Assembly (NCBI GenBank): GCA_964383545.1
Contig: CAYLHD010000014.1
Coordinates: forward strand, 1 to 17,996
Length of the DNA: 17,996 nucleotides
Direction: 5' to 3'
Source: JAGYLJ01 sp964383545
Lineage (GTDB): Bacteria; Patescibacteriota; Minisyncoccia; Phycocordibacterales; UBA12079
A program made the translations under genes and the position numbers. Of the stretch, positions 7,375 through 14,428 are shown one piece after another (position 1 is the stretch's first letter; each line of letters begins with the position of its first letter). The notes under the pieces were generated by a model, which was not told the DNA's origin, searched no databases, and saw only the letters and a program-made list of their open reading frames with translations.

Positions 7375-9018
7375 ATGCAAAATTTAGGAAATATTCAATA
7401 TAATATGGGTGAAATCAAGAAATCTCGTCGACCATGGGTTATTTCGGCTCTTGTGACCGTAGCAGTTTTGGCTGTTGTTTTTTCTCAACAAATTGGGAAA
7501 AAAGAAGCAGCTGGTGTGGATCTAGGTTTATCCGATATACGGCAAGTAAGAACTGCCTCAGTGAAGGACTTATCTTTAGATAAAGATCCTTTACCTTTGT
7601 TAGGTAAGGTACAGTCTCAATCATCCGCCACTATTTATTCTCAGGTGTCTGGAGAAGTAATCGCTTTGTACAAAAAGTTAGGGGATGCAGTTTGGGATAA
7701 TCAAGTGATTGCTGAATTAAATAACTGGTCACAAAGATCAGCTGTTACTCAGGCTAAAGCTAGTGTAGAAGTGGTTCAAGCTAATCTAGATAAAATTAAG
7801 AAGGGTGGAACTGATACTCAGATTTCTATTTTGAAAACTACCTTAGATAATTCACAAAAAACTTTGGATGAAACTAAGACATCAGTTATTAGTGTTTTAA
7901 ATGATGCTTTTGCTAAGGCTGATGATTCAGTAAGAAATAGAATTGATATAATGTTTAGAGATCCACGAGGGACTAATCCTCAGATATTATTTTCTGTATC
8001 AGATTCTCAGTTGGAGATTGATATTGAGTGGGAAAGATTAGTTATTGAGGAAATGTTAAATGAGTGGAGTATTGCTTTAAGTGATTTAAGTGTCGAAGAT
8101 AATTTAATTAATAAATTAGATGTAAGAAAAACAGATGTTGATTCTATTAGATCATTTCTTGATAAGATGGCTTTAGCAGTTAACGTGTTAAGTTCTAATT
8201 CTGGACTGTCTGAAACAACTATTAACATTTGGAAGTCTAGTATTAGTGGGACTCGTTCTATAATTAATGGAGCGATTGCTTCTCTTTCAGCTTCTAAAAA
8301 TGCTTTAAATGGGGTTCAATCTGGTTTTGAAATTGCTCAGTTAAATTATGACCAAGCTGAAACCGGTGGTCGTTCAGAAGATGTAACTGCGGCTGAAGCT
8401 CAATTAAAACAAGTTGAAGCTGGTTTGCAATCTGCCTATGCTAATTTAGAAAAGACTATTATTCGAGCATCTATCAGTGGAACTATCAATACTCTTAACT
8501 TAGAGAAAGGTGATTTTGTGTCTGCTTTTCAACCAGTAGTTAAGTTAGCTAATAATAATTCTTTGGAGGTGATTGCTTATATTACTGAAGAAGATCGGAT
8601 TGATATTATGGTTGGTGCAAAAGTAATGGTTGGTTCTCAATGGCAGGGTGAAGTTAAAAATATTGCTCCAGCTATAGATGCTCAGACTAAGAAAATAAAA
8701 GTTGAGATTAATGTAAAGAGTGCTGACTTTAATTTAACTAATGGACAATCTGTAGCTTTGTCGGTTGAAAGAGTTACTCAAGATGACCAAAAAGAAATTA
8801 CTGAATTTTCTATTCCTATTTCAGCTTTAAAGATCGGATCAGATGATACTGTTGTTTTCACTGTGGATGGAGAGAATAAATTAGTTTCTCATTCTGTAAC
8901 CATGGGACCAATTTTAGGTGAAAAGATAATTATAAAAGAAGGACTTACTGCTGATATGGAAATTGTGGTGGATGCAAGAGGTTTGAAAAAGGGAGAAACA
9001 GTTGAAAGTCAAAAGTGA
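7375..9018 (+). CDS. RND efflux periplasmic adaptor (HlyD/MFP family), unusually long
   Basis: This membrane-fusion adaptor couples an RND pump to the outside; here it is anchored by one N-terminal membrane helix (residues about 21-39). The first lipoyl half begins near SATIYSQVSGEV (about 83-94), the second at RASISGTINTLNLEKGDFV (364-382). Beta-barrel and membrane-proximal domains follow to residue 547. Usual members have about 350-450 residues. The extra length lies between the lipoyl halves, where the alpha-hairpin region spans roughly 120-360 and is interrupted by a non-coiled insert. Met11 (base 7405) is a possible later start. The RND permease gene follows after 122 bases and is surely its partner. 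No outer-membrane channel gene is present, which suits a cell without an outer membrane. Confidence 0.9.
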   Translation: MQNLGNIQYNMGEIKKSRRPWVISALVTVAVLAVVFSQQIGKKEAAGVDLGLSDIRQVRTASVKDLSLDKDPLPLLGKVQSQSSATIYSQVSGEVIALYKKLGDAVWDNQVIAELNNWSQRSAVTQAKASVEVVQANLDKIKKGGTDTQISILKTTLDNSQKTLDETKTSVISVLNDAFAKADDSVRNRIDIMFRDPRGTNPQILFSVSDSQLEIDIEWERLVIEEMLNEWSIALSDLSVEDNLINKLDVRKTDVDSIRSFLDKMALAVNVLSSNSGLSETTINIWKSSISGTRSIINGAIASLSASKNALNGVQSGFEIAQLNYDQAETGGRSEDVTAAEAQLKQVEAGLQSAYANLEKTIIRASISGTINTLNLEKGDFVSAFQPVVKLANNNSLEVIAYITEEDRIDIMVGAKVMVGSQWQGEVKNIAPAIDAQTKKIKVEINVKSADFNLTNGQSVALSVERVTQDDQKEITEFSIPISALKIGSDDTVVFTVDGENKLVSHSVTMGPILGEKIIIKEGLTADMEIVVDARGLKKGETVESQK

Positions 9019-9024
9019 AGAGAT

Positions 9025-9115
9025 GAATAATTCAAAAAATTCATAAACGAACTTTCTACAGGGAGATAAACATTTAAACCCTTAGAAAGTTGTTTATTCA
9101 TTTTTTGAATTATTT
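9025..9115 (+). repeat. Long imperfect inverted repeat (hairpin) between adaptor and RND genes
   Basis: The arm 9026-9058 is nearly the reverse complement of 9083-9114: about 30 of 33 positions pair, with one bulge and a short mismatch patch. Inner bases AGGG (9060-9063) pair with CCCT (9079-9082), so the RNA could form one hairpin of about 35 pairs with a 15-base loop. No T-run follows the second arm, so this is not a standard terminator. It fills most of the 122-base spacer and may set mRNA stability or the relative output of the two genes, or be a small MITE-like insertion. Confidence 0.75.
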
Positions 9116-9140
9116 ATTCCTATTAAATAATTAAATTATT

Positions 9141-12100
9141 ATGCAAAATTTCTGGACATTCTTTATAAGAAAAAAAAGTTTTACTATCTTGCTGATTTTA
9201 TCTTTGTTGCTAACAGGAGCTTTTTCTTTAGTGAATATTGCTAAAGAATCAGCTCCTGAAATACAGATTCCTTTAGCGATTGTTTCAACATTTTTACCTG
9301 GGTCTTCAGCTTTGGATACAGAAAGGTTGATTACTAATAAGATTGAGGACCAGTTGATCAATAATTTAGATAGTTTAAGTAGTATTACTTCAACTTCAGG
9401 GGAAGGTTTTTCTTCAATTGTGGCAGAATTTAATGCTAATGCTGATATTTCTACTTCCATTCAAAAAGTGAAAGATGAAGTGGATAAAGTTAAATCAGAA
9501 TTACCTAGTGAAGCGGAAGATCCTATTGTTTCTGATATCAATTTTGCTGATCAACCTATTTTAATGTTGTCTATTTCCAGTGACTTACCAATAACCGAAT
9601 TTATTGAATTATCTGAGAATGTGGAAGATGAACTAAAGACAGTTAATGGAGTTTCAAAAATAAGTGTTAGTGGAATTCCAGAGAGAGAAGTTCAAGTGGT
9701 TGCTAATCAATCAGCTTTATCTAAATTCAATTTAGGAATTTCTGATTTAGTTAGTGCTATTTCTCAAGCTAATTCTTCGTTACCAATTGGAGACATAGAG
9801 ATAGAAGGAATTAAGTATCCTTTAAAATTTAAGGGCGATGTAGTTGATCCAGAGGAAATTAAAGATATTCCTGTTTCCAATATTGGTGGTGAAGTTGTTT
9901 ATGTTAGAGATTTAGCTTTTGTCTCCAACGGGGTTAGCCAAAAATCTTCTTTTTCTAGAGTTAGTGTTAACGGACAGCCTTCTCAACAGGCTGTATCTTT
10001 ATCTGTTTTCAAAAAGAGAGGCGGTGATATTAGTGATATTGTAAAAGGTGTAAAAGAAAAATTAGACAGTTTACAAAATAATGGAATTTTGGAAGGGACT
10101 GAGGTACTTATTTCTGTTGATATGGCTGAGTACCTTAATGATGATTTAAAGAATCTTTCCATGTCTGGATTAGCAACAGTTTCTTTAGTGGTTCTAATCT
10201 TATTTTTTGCTATTGGTTGGAGAGAAGCTTTGATTGCTGGTTTAGCAGTTCCACTTTCGTTTTTGGTATCTTTTATAGGTTTATATTTTACAGGTAATAC
10301 TCTCAACTTTATTTCTCTTTTTGCTCTTATTCTGGCAGTAGGTATTTTAGTTGATTCGGCCATTGTGGTAACTGAAGCTATGCATGTCAAAGTTAAAAAA
10401 GGAATGAGCGGTAATGAAGCGGCTATTCAAACTATTAAAGAATTTTATATACCATTGACTTCTGGGACACTAACCACAGTGGCGGCTTTCTTTCCTTTAT
10501 TTTTCTTGTCAGGGATTATGGGAGAATTTGTTAAAGGTGTTCCTTATACACTATTTTTTGTTTTATTCGCATCTCTGTTTGTAGCTTTAGGAATTGTTCC
10601 TTTGATTGCTTTAGTGGTCTTAAAAAGAAATGGAAACAGTAATGGTAAATTGTTTAAAAAGCAGGAAAAATATAATGAACTGTTGAGAGAATGGTATAAA
10701 AAGAAATTAGAATTTATTTTAGATAGTAATAAATTCCAGAAGAGGTTTATTTGGGCCATGGTATTTGCTTTGATCGTGGCTTTTGTTTTACCTATTTCTG
10801 GTGTATTGAAAACAGCTCTGTTTCCAGAAGAAGATTCAAATTTTATTTATATAGATGTGGAGGCTTTACAGGGGACAATTTTAGAGGAAACGGATTTAGC
10901 TGTGAGAGCTGTTGAGGAAATTTTATATTCTCAACCATATGTGGAATCTTTTGTTACTTCGGTGGGTTCTTCTAATGTTTTTAGTGATTCTGGAAGTAGT
11001 TCTGGAGAGAAATTAGGAAATATTACAGTTATTCTTAACGAAGATACGTCAGTTGGTAGTTTGGATTTGATAGAGGAATTAAGAGTTCAGTTAGCTGGTA
11101 TTAAGACTGCTAAAGTGACAGTAGCTCAACCACGTAGTAGCGGTCCTCCTTCTGGAGAGCCTATTTTAATAAAATTCTTTGGTGATGATTTAGATGATTT
11201 AGAAAATACTGTGATTAAGGCCGAAGCTATCTTGAAAAATATTCCTGGGACAGTTGATACAACTAACAGTATGAAAGATAATGTGACTGAATTTGATTTG
11301 AAAATAAACAGATCTGAATTAGCAGAAAATAATTTATCTCCAGTAATGGTAGCTTCAATTTTAAGAACAGCTGTTTATGGTGTCAATGCTACTACTATTA
11401 AAACTGGTGGTGAAGATATTGATGTTTTGGTTAAATTGAATCTTAATGTGAATAATGTTGATCCTGATTTAACTTCAAGAACTACAATTGATTCTATTAG
11501 ACAGATGGAAATTAATACACCCACAGGAGTAATCTTATTAGGGTCTTTAATTGATGTGTCTATTCAAAAAAGTAATGCCTCGATTAGTCATGAGGACGGT
11601 GATCGGATTGCGACAGTTTCAGCTCAATTAAAACAAGGTGCCAATGCAGTTGAAATTAACAATCAGTTTCAAGCTGAGATAAAAGAAGATCTTAATTTCT
11701 TGCCAATGGGTGTGACTTTAAAAACGGGTGGTGAAAACGAGGATATTACTAAGACTTTTACTGAAATGGCAATGGTCTTAATTACTGGTTTGTTTTTAGT
11801 TATTGTAGTCTTGATTTTACAATTTAATTCATTTAAACAAACTTTCTTTATTGTGGCTGGAGTACTGTTATCTTTGATTGGAGTTTTATTCGGTTTAACT
11901 GCTATTGGCAGTGTTTTCTCTTTTCCTTCATTTATTGGTGTAATTGCTTTGGCTGGAATTGTGGTTAATAACGCTATTATTTTAATTGATACTATGAATG
12001 CAATGAAATTAGAAAGAAAAGAACTTAATATTAGAGAAGTTGTAGTAGAATCTTCAATTCTTCGTTTAAGACCAGTTTTGTTGACTACTTTGACTACAGT

Positions 12101-12296
12101 TATAGGAATGATTCCTTTATTATTTTCTTCAGCTATGTGGGGTCCACTAGCTTTCTCAATTATCTTTGGTTTGTCCTTTGCGACAATAATTACTTTAATT
12201 TTAATCCCTGTTTTGTATATTAGGGCTTATTCAAAGTTAGACGATGTCGGCAAAGTATCGTTCAGTCTTTTTGAAGAAAATAAAGCCGATAACTAA
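9141..12296 (+). CDS. RND-family efflux transporter permease
   Basis: This 1,051-residue inner-membrane pump has the duplicated RND layout: one helix (about 11-32), a large extracellular loop, a bundle of helices near 335-500, an amphipathic linker, a helix near 535-555, a second large loop and a final bundle from about 865. In the first bundle GILVDSAIVVTE (401-412) keeps the first Asp of the usual DD proton-relay pair (Asp405), while the second is Ser406. In the second bundle GIVVNNAIILID (939-950) has Asn where AcrB has its relay Lys; the VNN form is known from Gram-positive SwrC-like pumps. Substrate unknown. It is co-transcribed with the adaptor upstream. Its last 60 bases overlap the end of wzm on the other strand. 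Family assignment is firm; drug or lipid export cannot be told apart. Confidence 0.95.
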   Translation: MQNFWTFFIRKKSFTILLILSLLLTGAFSLVNIAKESAPEIQIPLAIVSTFLPGSSALDTERLITNKIEDQLINNLDSLSSITSTSGEGFSSIVAEFNANADISTSIQKVKDEVDKVKSELPSEAEDPIVSDINFADQPILMLSISSDLPITEFIELSENVEDELKTVNGVSKISVSGIPEREVQVVANQSALSKFNLGISDLVSAISQANSSLPIGDIEIEGIKYPLKFKGDVVDPEEIKDIPVSNIGGEVVYVRDLAFVSNGVSQKSSFSRVSVNGQPSQQAVSLSVFKKRGGDISDIVKGVKEKLDSLQNNGILEGTEVLISVDMAEYLNDDLKNLSMSGLATVSLVVLILFFAIGWREALIAGLAVPLSFLVSFIGLYFTGNTLNFISLFALILAVGILVDSAIVVTEAMHVKVKKGMSGNEAAIQTIKEFYIPLTSGTLTTVAAFFPLFFLSGIMGEFVKGVPYTLFFVLFASLFVALGIVPLIALVVLKRNGNSNGKLFKKQEKYNELLREWYKKKLEFILDSNKFQKRFIWAMVFALIVAFVLPISGVLKTALFPEEDSNFIYIDVEALQGTILEETDLAVRAVEEILYSQPYVESFVTSVGSSNVFSDSGSSSGEKLGNITVILNEDTSVGSLDLIEELRVQLAGIKTAKVTVAQPRSSGPPSGEPILIKFFGDDLDDLENTVIKAEAILKNIPGTVDTTNSMKDNVTEFDLKINRSELAENNLSPVMVASILRTAVYGVNATTIKTGGEDIDVLVKLNLNVNNVDPDLTSRTTIDSIRQMEINTPTGVILLGSLIDVSIQKSNASISHEDGDRIATVSAQLKQGANAVEINNQFQAEIKEDLNFLPMGVTLKTGGENEDITKTFTEMAMVLITGLFLVIVVLILQFNSFKQTFFIVAGVLLSLIGVLFGLTAIGSVFSFPSFIGVIALAGIVVNNAIILIDTMNAMKLERKELNIREVVVESSILRLRPVLLTTLTTVIGMIPLLFSSAMWGPLAFSIIFGLSFATIITLILIPVLYIRAYSKLDDVGKVSFSLFEENKADN

Positions 12297-13064
12297 AATT
12301 ACTAAACAAGTAATTCCTGAGATTAAAAGAAGTGTCCAATTTATTGGTGCATTACCTAACAGAGCAGCTCTAGCTGCTTTGATTACCCCTGTCATTGGGT
12401 TAAGAGCTAAAATCCAAGAGTATTTACCAGCGATACTAGCAGGGTAAATTACAGGTGTGATAAACATCATCATTGAAATAAAGAAAGGTAGAATGTATCT
12501 AACATCACGATATTTAACATTAATGGAAGCTAAAAATAATCCTCCCCCAACAGATGCCATAAATGTAATAAGGAGTAGAAGAGGTAAAATTAATAGTCCA
12601 ATTAAGTTTGGAGTGTATTGATAATAAATCATCATTCCAATTAAAATAACGGAGGCAATAGAAAAATCAACGAATTTTGTGATAGTAGAAGAAATTGGAA
12701 GTAACAATCGGGGGAAATATACTTTAGTAATAATTCCTTGGTTACTAATTAAACAATTACTGGTGCTGGTTAAAGCTCCAGAGAAGAATTGCCAAAATAA
12801 TAATCCAGTGTAAACGAAAATCGGATAGGGAATACCGTCAGAAGGCATTTTAGCAAAGTTTCCAAAGAAAATTGTAAAAACCACCATTGTCATAAATGGT
12901 TGAAAAATTGCCCAAAGGATACCAATAACAGTTTGTTTATAGCGGACTTTAATATCTCTCCAACTAAAAAAATATAATAATTCCTTATATTCCCAGATTT
13001 CTTTGAGATCGTCCCAACTCATAGTTTTTTTAGGTTTAATAATTGTAACTTTCTTCTTTTCCAT
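12237..13064 (-). CDS. wzm: Wzm-type ABC-2 permease for polysaccharide export
   Basis: This is the membrane subunit of the polysaccharide ABC exporter, partner of Wzt. An N-terminal cytoplasmic stretch with SWRDIKVRYKQTVIG leads into the first membrane helix, and about six helices follow. The loop with NVKYRDVRYILPF and the ITPVIYP segment are characteristic of the O-antigen/teichoic-acid ABC-2 permeases, as is the C-terminal KKTERYFADIV. At 275 residues it has normal length and looks complete. Wzm and Wzt genes are usually adjacent; here the ATPase gene is about 5 kb downstream on the same strand, beyond the oppositely directed RND pair. A TATAAA box 9 bases before the ATG could drive it alone. 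Its last 60 bases lie antisense to the RND permease gene, so the two transcripts meet tail to tail. Confidence 0.94.
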   Translation of the reverse strand: MEKKKVTIIKPKKTMSWDDLKEIWEYKELLYFFSWRDIKVRYKQTVIGILWAIFQPFMTMVVFTIFFGNFAKMPSDGIPYPIFVYTGLLFWQFFSGALTSTSNCLISNQGIITKVYFPRLLLPISSTITKFVDFSIASVILIGMMIYYQYTPNLIGLLILPLLLLITFMASVGGGLFLASINVKYRDVRYILPFFISMMMFITPVIYPASIAGKYSWILALNPMTGVIKAARAALLGNAPINWTLLLISGITCLVILVIGFIFFKKTERYFADIV

Positions 13065-13073
13065 AGGTTTTAT

Positions 13074-13079
13074 TTTATA
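13074..13079 (-). promoter_or_regulatory. Weak candidate -10 box for wzm
   Basis: TATAAA on the minus strand, 9 bases before the ATG at 13064. The sequence is AT-rich, no -35 is clear, and the case rests mainly on the spacing shared with other genes in the window. Confidence 0.25.
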
Positions 13080-13114
13080 TGATTTTTAGGTTTTTGGCTA
13101 CTTATTTAAGAAAC

Positions 13115-13142
13115 TTGATTTTTTGAAAAGGCTTGCTATAAT
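13115..13142 (+). promoter_or_regulatory. Promoter of the structured RNA at 13149-13265
   Basis: TTGATT (13115-13120), a 16-base spacer and TATAAT (13137-13142) preceded by TGC form a good extended -10 promoter on the plus strand. Transcription should start near 13149. It points away from wzm and is the best-formed promoter in the window. Confidence 0.65.
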
Positions 13143-13148
13143 GAGCCT

Positions 13149-13265
13149 AGATTGTCCTTTAAGGAAAAGGGTACTGAACTCCTCCATAGGAATGATTTTC
13201 GCCATCGGGAATAATTTCCCAGCTTTTCCTCGCTAAGGTCCTCATTTATGAGGGCCTTTTCTTTT
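13149..13265 (+). ncRNA. Structured untranslated RNA: candidate small RNA or leader attenuator
   Basis: Between a good promoter and an intrinsic terminator lie about 117 bases with no reading frame and several possible stems. AGGAAAAG (13162-13169) pairs perfectly with CTTTTCCT (13223-13230). Inside it are TCCT/AGGA (13180-13183 with 13188-13191, loop CCAT) and GGGAA/TTCCC (13207-13211 with 13216-13220, loop TAAT), giving a three-way junction. The same 5' strand can instead pair with CCTTTTC (13255-13261) in the terminator, which would break it, so a switch is possible. It lacks the SRP RNA core, the tmRNA tag, RNase P signature and T-box motif, and I could not match it to a riboswitch class. 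It is either a free small RNA or a leader controlling the membrane protein gene that follows. Confidence 0.55.
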
Positions 13266-13267
13266 TT
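13235..13267 (+). terminator. Intrinsic terminator of the structured RNA
   Basis: A stem of 10 pairs (13235-13244 with 13249-13258, one G-U pair) closes a TTTA loop and is followed by TTCTTTTTTT. This is a textbook strong terminator, only 27 bases before the start codon of the next gene at 13294. Confidence 0.85.
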
Positions 13268-13274
13268 TATGTTG

Positions 13275-13283
13275 TGCTATAAT
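13275..13283 (+). promoter_or_regulatory. Extended -10 box at the start of the small membrane protein gene
   Basis: TGCTATAAT is a perfect extended -10. Its end overlaps the in-frame ATG at 13282, and transcription from it would begin near 13290, four bases before the ATG at 13294. This argues for the later start and for a nearly leaderless mRNA independent of the terminator upstream. No -35 is clear. Confidence 0.45.
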
Positions 13284-13293
13284 GTGTAAAACT

Positions 13294-13740
13294 ATGAATA
13301 AAAAGTCGTTTTCAATTTTAACTTTAGTTATTATCTATTTAATTCTTATTCTCGATAAGTTAGCTCTTCACTATTCTCTATATTGGCATTTCTGGTGGTT
13401 TGATATTATTATGCATTTTCTAGGTGGTTTCTGGTTAGCTTTTGCTGCTTACTATCTCTTTTATTTTTCAGGCTACTTTAAAAAAATACCAAAGAAATTT
13501 TCTTTTTTTACTTTGTCTTTAATAACAGTAATTATAATAGGTGTTTTATGGGAAGTACTTGAGAGTGTGGCGAAAGTTTCGACAATCCAATCAAATTATA
13601 TTTTGGATACTTATTTAGACTTATTTATGGATGTTACTGGTTGGTTAGTTGCTTACTTTATTCTTCTTAAAATTGATAAATTAAATAAAGCTAAGATTGC
13701 GGAAAAAGCAGAAACTGATATTATATCTAGTAAATATTAA
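13294..13740 (+). CDS. Small multi-pass membrane protein, possibly DUF2238/YjdF-like
   Basis: This 148-residue protein has about four membrane helices and no enzymatic domain I can name. Conserved-looking polar positions sit at helix ends: WWFDIIMHFLGGFW near the first third, GVLWEVLE in the middle and YILDTYLDLFMDVTGW near the end. The order His-Leu-Gly-Gly, Trp-Glu-x-x-Glu and Asp-Thr-x-x-Asp is shared, from memory, with the DUF2238/YjdF-type family and with small membrane proteins common in Patescibacteria. Function is unknown. The frame also offers an ATG at 13282, but that codon lies inside a -10 box, so the MNKK start at 13294 was chosen. The gene follows the structured RNA and terminator and precedes the SLOG-like gene by 22 bases, so those two probably form an operon. 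Confidence 0.75.
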   Translation: MNKKSFSILTLVIIYLILILDKLALHYSLYWHFWWFDIIMHFLGGFWLAFAAYYLFYFSGYFKKIPKKFSFFTLSLITVIIIGVLWEVLESVAKVSTIQSNYILDTYLDLFMDVTGWLVAYFILLKIDKLNKAKIAEKAETDIISSKY

Positions 13741-13762
13741 AAATTAATTAAGAAAAAATATT

Positions 13763-14377
13763 ATGGATGATAAAGAAATTTATTTGAAACCTAAATTATG
13801 TGTTTCTGGGGCAGCTGATACTACCTATTTAACACCTGATGCTGTTGTTAAGACTGAAGAGTTAGGAAAGGAAATTGTACGCCAAGGAGGAATATTAGTT
13901 ACAGGAGCTACTACCGGTTTACCTTTGTGGGCAGCGAAAGGGGCTAAGGGTGAAAACGGAATGTCCATTGGTTTTTCTCCTGCTGGAACTGAAGATGAGC
14001 ATGTTAATGGTTATAAGTTACCGACTGATTATATGGATTTAATTATTTATACAGGTTTTGGTTATCCTGGAAGAGATTTAATTTTAACTAAGTCTGTAGA
14101 CGCAGTTTTCATTTCGGCTGGTAGAGTTGGGACTATTCATGAATTTACCATTGCTTTTGAAGATGGAAAACCTTTAGGGATTTTGGAAGGAGATTGGGCA
14201 ACCGATGAAATTATCCAAACTATTATTGAAAAAGCTCATCGTCCAAATGATAAAATTGTTTTTGATTCTGACCCAAAGAAATTAGTGGAGAAGGTTTTAG
14301 AATTAGTGAAGAAGGATAAGGAAGAGACCTACCAGAACTATAAGAAGATTGTTTTGGAACATCCTAAGGTAAGCTAA
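13763..14377 (+). CDS. SLOG/LOG-superfamily protein, TIGR00725-like
   Basis: This 204-residue protein has a Rossmann-like SLOG fold, related to LOG-type nucleotide phosphoribohydrolases and TIGR00725 proteins. KLCVSGAADT (11-20) forms the first strand and loop. GGILVTGATTGLP (42-54) is the second glycine-rich segment. GRDLILTKSVDAVF (103-116) then leads to ISAGRVGTIHEF (117-128), the counterpart of the PGGxGTxxE active-site motif of LOG enzymes. Here Ala-Gly replaces Gly-Gly, while GT and the Glu are kept. The C-terminal 25 residues are highly charged. It probably binds a nucleotide or sugar nucleotide; a specific reaction cannot be assigned. It is 22 bases downstream of the membrane protein gene and ends before a bidirectional terminator. 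No strong Shine-Dalgarno sequence precedes the ATG. Confidence 0.8.
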   Translation: MDDKEIYLKPKLCVSGAADTTYLTPDAVVKTEELGKEIVRQGGILVTGATTGLPLWAAKGAKGENGMSIGFSPAGTEDEHVNGYKLPTDYMDLIIYTGFGYPGRDLILTKSVDAVFISAGRVGTIHEFTIAFEDGKPLGILEGDWATDEIIQTIIEKAHRPNDKIVFDSDPKKLVEKVLELVKKDKEETYQNYKKIVLEHPKVS

Positions 14378-14386
14378 ATTACATAT

Positions 14387-14428
14387 TAAAAAAATCGCTT
14401 GAAACTAATAGTTTCAGGCGGTTTTTTT
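14387..14428. terminator. Bidirectional intrinsic terminator
   Basis: Twelve pairs (14395-14406 with 14410-14421, including two G-U pairs) close a 3-base AAT loop. An A-run lies before it and seven Ts after it, so it can stop transcription from both sides: the SLOG-like gene on the plus strand and rel on the minus strand, whose TAA lies inside the T-run. Confidence 0.88.

Noticed and set aside
9025..9115. Intrinsic terminator inside the RND operon
   Set aside because: The second arm is not followed by a run of T, and the downstream permease gene needs the upstream promoter.
9983..10390. Minus-strand reading frame of 135 codons inside the RND permease gene
   Set aside because: It is antisense to a certain gene with strong family motifs, has low-complexity composition and matches no known family pattern.
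13149..13265. SRP RNA, tmRNA, T-box, TPP or fluoride riboswitch
   Set aside because: The SRP core, tmRNA tag frame, T-box anchor, TPP motifs and the fluoride 5' helix are all missing; only short chance resemblances remain.
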